Under the pieces are notes generated by a model. That model did not search any database and was not told where the DNA came from. It was given only the letters and a program-made list of their open reading frames with translations. The position numbers and the translations under genes were made by a program. Positions 6,899-8,815 of a stretch of DNA of 8,815 bases are shown here, piece after piece. The stretch is taken from assembly GCA_964492825.1 (NCBI GenBank), contig CAZBLP010000063.1, positions 1 through 8,815 of the forward strand. The letters run 5' to 3'. Position 1 is the first letter of the stretch, and each line of letters begins with the position of its first letter. The stretch comes from CAZBLP01 sp964492825 (GTDB taxonomy: Bacteria > DYJV01).

Positions 6899-8683
6899 AT
6901 GGAGTATAAAAAAGGCGGTTCATTTTTAATTGAAGAAAGCAAGGTTGAAGAGGTGCAGATTCCTGAAGATTTTGATTCTGAACTCAAAATGTTTGCAAAA
7001 ACTGCAAGAGATTTTGTTGAAAAAGAGGTATGGCCTAAAAATGATGAAATTGAAAATCAAAATTTTGAAATAGTCAAAGAATTAATGAGAAAAGCAGGAG
7101 AAAAAGGTCTGCTTATGGTTGATATTCCTGAAAAGTATGAAGGAATGGGACTTAATAAAACAAGTTCCACTTTGGTAGCAGAAGAGATTGCAAGAGCAGG
7201 TTCATTTGCCGTTACTCAAGGTGCTCATACAGGTATAGGGACATTGCCTATAGTTTTTTTCGGCACAGAGGAGCAAAAGAAAAAATATTTGCCAAAATTA
7301 GGCTCAGGTGAGTGGATAGGTGCGTATTGCTTAACAGAACCTAACAGTGGCAGTGATGCACTGGCAGCCAAAGCAACAGCTGTTTTGGATGAATCGGGAG
7401 ATTATTATATTTTAAACGGCACAAAACAGTTTATTACCAATGGTGCTATTGCTCAAAGTTATATTGTTTTTGCAAAAGTTGATGGCGAGCATTTTACTGC
7501 ATTTATAGTTGACAGAGATATGGAAGGCCTTGAAATAGGCCCTGAAGAGAAAAAACTCGGAATCAAAGGTTCATCCACAACTCAGGTGATTTTAAATGAA
7601 GTCAAAGTTCCAAAAGAGAATCTTCTTGGTGAAATAGGGAAAGGCCACTTAATTGCATTTAATATTTTAAACATAGGGAGATTCAAGCTTGGTGCAGCTG
7701 CAGTAGGCGCATCAAAGCTTGCATTGGAAGAATCCGTAAAATTCGGAAAGCAGAGATATCAGTTTAAATTACCATTGGTAGCTTTCGGAGCTATTAAAGA
7801 AAAAATTGCAAATATGGCTACAAAGATTTACGGAGCAGAATCCGCAACATACAGAACAGTGGGATTGATTGATGAAATATTAGAGCAGATTGATGAAAAC
7901 GACCCTGAATATAATGCAAAAGCATTACAAGGCATAGAAGAATATGCAGTGGAATGTTCAATAATAAAAGTTTACGGAAGTGAAGTAGGTGATTATTGCG
8001 TTGATGAAAATGTTCAGATACATGGCGGTTACGGTTATTGTCAGGAATATCCAGCTGAAAGGCATTACAGAGATTCGAAAATTAACCTGATTTTTGAAGG
8101 GACAAATGAAATCAACAGACTTCTTATTCCTGGAATGCTTTTCAGAAGAGCTATGAAAGGACAGTTGCCACTTCTTCAAGCCGGGCAGAAGCTAATAGAT
8201 GACCTTTTAAGCGGTAATTTAATGATGATGTTGCAGGAAGATGAAAGCAAAATCGATACATTAAAAAGAATAGTGGAAAATGCTAAAAAAATGTGCCTTT
8301 TCGTTACTGGTGCTGCTGCTCAGAAGTTTGGTAAGAAAATCATTAGTGAGCAGGAAATTGTAATGAGAGGCGCTGATATGATTTCAGAGACTTATATTAT
8401 GGAAAGTGCGCTTTTAAGAGCAATTAAAATGATAGATAAAGTTGGACAAGAAGATGCGGAAATTTATTTAAATCTTGCTGAAGCTTTAATTTATGAAGGA
8501 ATAGAAAAAATGCATCTATGGGGAAGACAGGCTCTATCATCAGTAGAGCAGGGCGATATGTTAAGAACTCAGTTGACCATGCTTAGAAAATTTACAAGAT
8601 TTCAGCCTATTGATTTAATACATTTAAAGAGGAAAATAGCAGATTATTTTATTGATAAGGAAGCATATGTTTTACATATTTAA
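6899..8683 (+). CDS. fadE: Acyl-CoA dehydrogenase (FadE of Bacillus type)
   Basis: This FAD enzyme performs the first oxidation, acyl-CoA to trans-2-enoyl-CoA, passing electrons to electron-transfer flavoprotein. The 594 residues equal the length I recall for B. subtilis FadE. An N-terminal helical domain contains LMRKAGEKGLLMVDIPEKY (62-80) and THGIG-like TGIGTLPIVFFGTEEQKKKY (111-130). The middle beta domain contains AYCLTEPNSGSDA (142-154), FITNG (178-182) and EEKKLGIKGSSTTQV (216-230). The C-terminal helical domain carries QIHGGYGYCQEYPAER (373-388) and IFEGTNEINRLL (398-409), whose Glu400 is the likely catalytic base. About 185 more residues (410-594) form the extra helical region shared with VLCAD/ACAD9-like enzymes, which fits long-chain substrates. 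The ATG lies 5 bases after AAAGGAGG (6886-6893) and 17 bases after the fadA stop. It is unrelated in architecture to the 814-residue FadE of E. coli. No etfA/etfB genes follow; the cluster ends at a terminator 32 bases downstream. Confidence 0.95.
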   Translation: MEYKKGGSFLIEESKVEEVQIPEDFDSELKMFAKTARDFVEKEVWPKNDEIENQNFEIVKELMRKAGEKGLLMVDIPEKYEGMGLNKTSSTLVAEEIARAGSFAVTQGAHTGIGTLPIVFFGTEEQKKKYLPKLGSGEWIGAYCLTEPNSGSDALAAKATAVLDESGDYYILNGTKQFITNGAIAQSYIVFAKVDGEHFTAFIVDRDMEGLEIGPEEKKLGIKGSSTTQVILNEVKVPKENLLGEIGKGHLIAFNILNIGRFKLGAAAVGASKLALEESVKFGKQRYQFKLPLVAFGAIKEKIANMATKIYGAESATYRTVGLIDEILEQIDENDPEYNAKALQGIEEYAVECSIIKVYGSEVGDYCVDENVQIHGGYGYCQEYPAERHYRDSKINLIFEGTNEINRLLIPGMLFRRAMKGQLPLLQAGQKLIDDLLSGNLMMMLQEDESKIDTLKRIVENAKKMCLFVTGAAAQKFGKKIISEQEIVMRGADMISETYIMESALLRAIKMIDKVGQEDAEIYLNLAEALIYEGIEKMHLWGRQALSSVEQGDMLRTQLTMLRKFTRFQPIDLIHLKRKIADYFIDKEAYVLHI

Positions 8684-8688
8684 CCAAA

Positions 8689-8711
8689 CTTCTTTTCCCC
8701 CCTCCTTTTTC
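8689..8711 (+). other. C-rich pyrimidine tract in the fadE 3' UTR
   Basis: All 23 bases are C or T, including six C in a row (8697-8702) and CCTCCTTTTT (8701-8710). The latter resembles an anti-Shine-Dalgarno sequence and is complementary to the ribosome binding sites of this cluster: 9 bases of fadA (5683-5691), 8 of fadE (6886-6893) and 7 of fadN (3255-3261). It directly precedes the terminator hairpin and would be single-stranded in the mRNA. The composition is seen; any regulatory role is conjecture. Confidence 0.5.
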
Positions 8712-8715
8712 ATAT

Positions 8716-8750
8716 AAAAGGGGCAAATTAATTTGCCCCTTTTCTTTTAT
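8716..8750 (+). terminator. Rho-independent terminator of the fad cluster
   Basis: AAAAGGGGCAAATT (8716-8729) is followed immediately by its exact reverse complement (8730-8743). It should fold into a 12-bp stem with a GGGGC/GCCCC core and a TTAA loop. The 3' arm runs into TTTTCTTTTAT, a nearly continuous U-tract. The stem lies 32 bases after the fadE stop. A shorter T-run also follows the hairpin on the minus strand, so it may work in both directions. Confidence 0.93.
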
Positions 8751-8815
8751 ATTAATCGAAGAATTGTGTAAATTCGGATTGAATCTATGTCAATACCTTA
8801 CAGAATTAATTTCAA
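8751..8815. other. Right-hand end, no gene seen
   Basis: The last 65 bases after the terminator are A+T-rich. I find no open reading frame with a ribosome binding site, no tRNA-like fold and no hairpin. They are probably the start of the intergenic region before the next gene outside the window. Confidence 0.5.

Noticed and set aside
6556..6987. Leftward 143-codon frame across the fadA-fadE junction
   Set aside because: It covers the thiolase C-terminus and the fadE start in antisense. The translation has no recognisable motif.
8765..8793. Leftward promoter-like TTGACA (8793-8788) with a poor TACACA 17 bases away
   Set aside because: It points into the terminator and the end of fadE with no gene to serve, and the -10 is weak.
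8778..8794. Inverted repeat ATTGA-N7-TCAAT considered as a third operator
   Set aside because: The arms are only five bases and the spacing differs from the TGANTGA-N4-TCANTCA sites; chance is likely in this base composition.
1..8815. CRISPR array, tRNA/rRNA, insertion sequence or novel defence system
   Set aside because: I saw no regularly spaced repeats, cloverleaf-like sequences, transposase or terminal repeats, and all substantial reading frames are accounted for by known families.

Overview
The window is A+T-rich DNA with strong AAGGAGG-type ribosome binding sites and very tight gene packing. The sequence does not fix the taxon. The fatty-acid genes are of the kind found in Bacillus-type Firmicutes (a FadR/FadN/FadA/FadE set). 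Low-GC anaerobes of other phyla, such as Deferribacteres, also carry such genes and would fit the base composition; this is a guess.

Layout. Positions 1-577 hold the 5' part of a type I restriction-modification methyltransferase gene (hsdM), read leftwards and cut by the window edge. An A+T-rich divergent intergenic region (578-861) follows. From 862 to 8683 five genes run rightwards: an acyl-CoA synthetase (fadD-like), a TetR-family FadR-like regulator, a bifunctional 3-hydroxyacyl-CoA dehydrogenase/enoyl-CoA hydratase (fadN), a thiolase (fadA) and an acyl-CoA dehydrogenase (fadE). A strong intrinsic terminator at 8716-8750 closes the cluster. The last 65 bases show no gene.

How the genes work together. 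The ligase activates fatty acids to acyl-CoA. FadE makes the trans-2-enoyl-CoA, FadN hydrates and oxidises it, and FadA cleaves off acetyl-CoA, so every catalytic step of the beta-oxidation spiral is encoded. The electron-transfer flavoprotein that FadE needs is not in the window.

Regulation. Two copies of the inverted repeat TGAATGA-N4-TCANTCA sit upstream of fadD (828-845) and upstream of fadN (3230-3247). From memory they closely resemble the Bacillus subtilis FadR box, and the regulator between them closely resembles B. subtilis FadR. The simplest model is an autoregulated unit in which FadR represses both transcription units and acyl-CoA, made by the first gene, releases it.

I see no undescribed system here. 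The points most worth a second look are the paired operators, the merging of two separate B. subtilis operons into one block, and a C-rich 3' UTR segment complementary to the operon's own ribosome binding sites.
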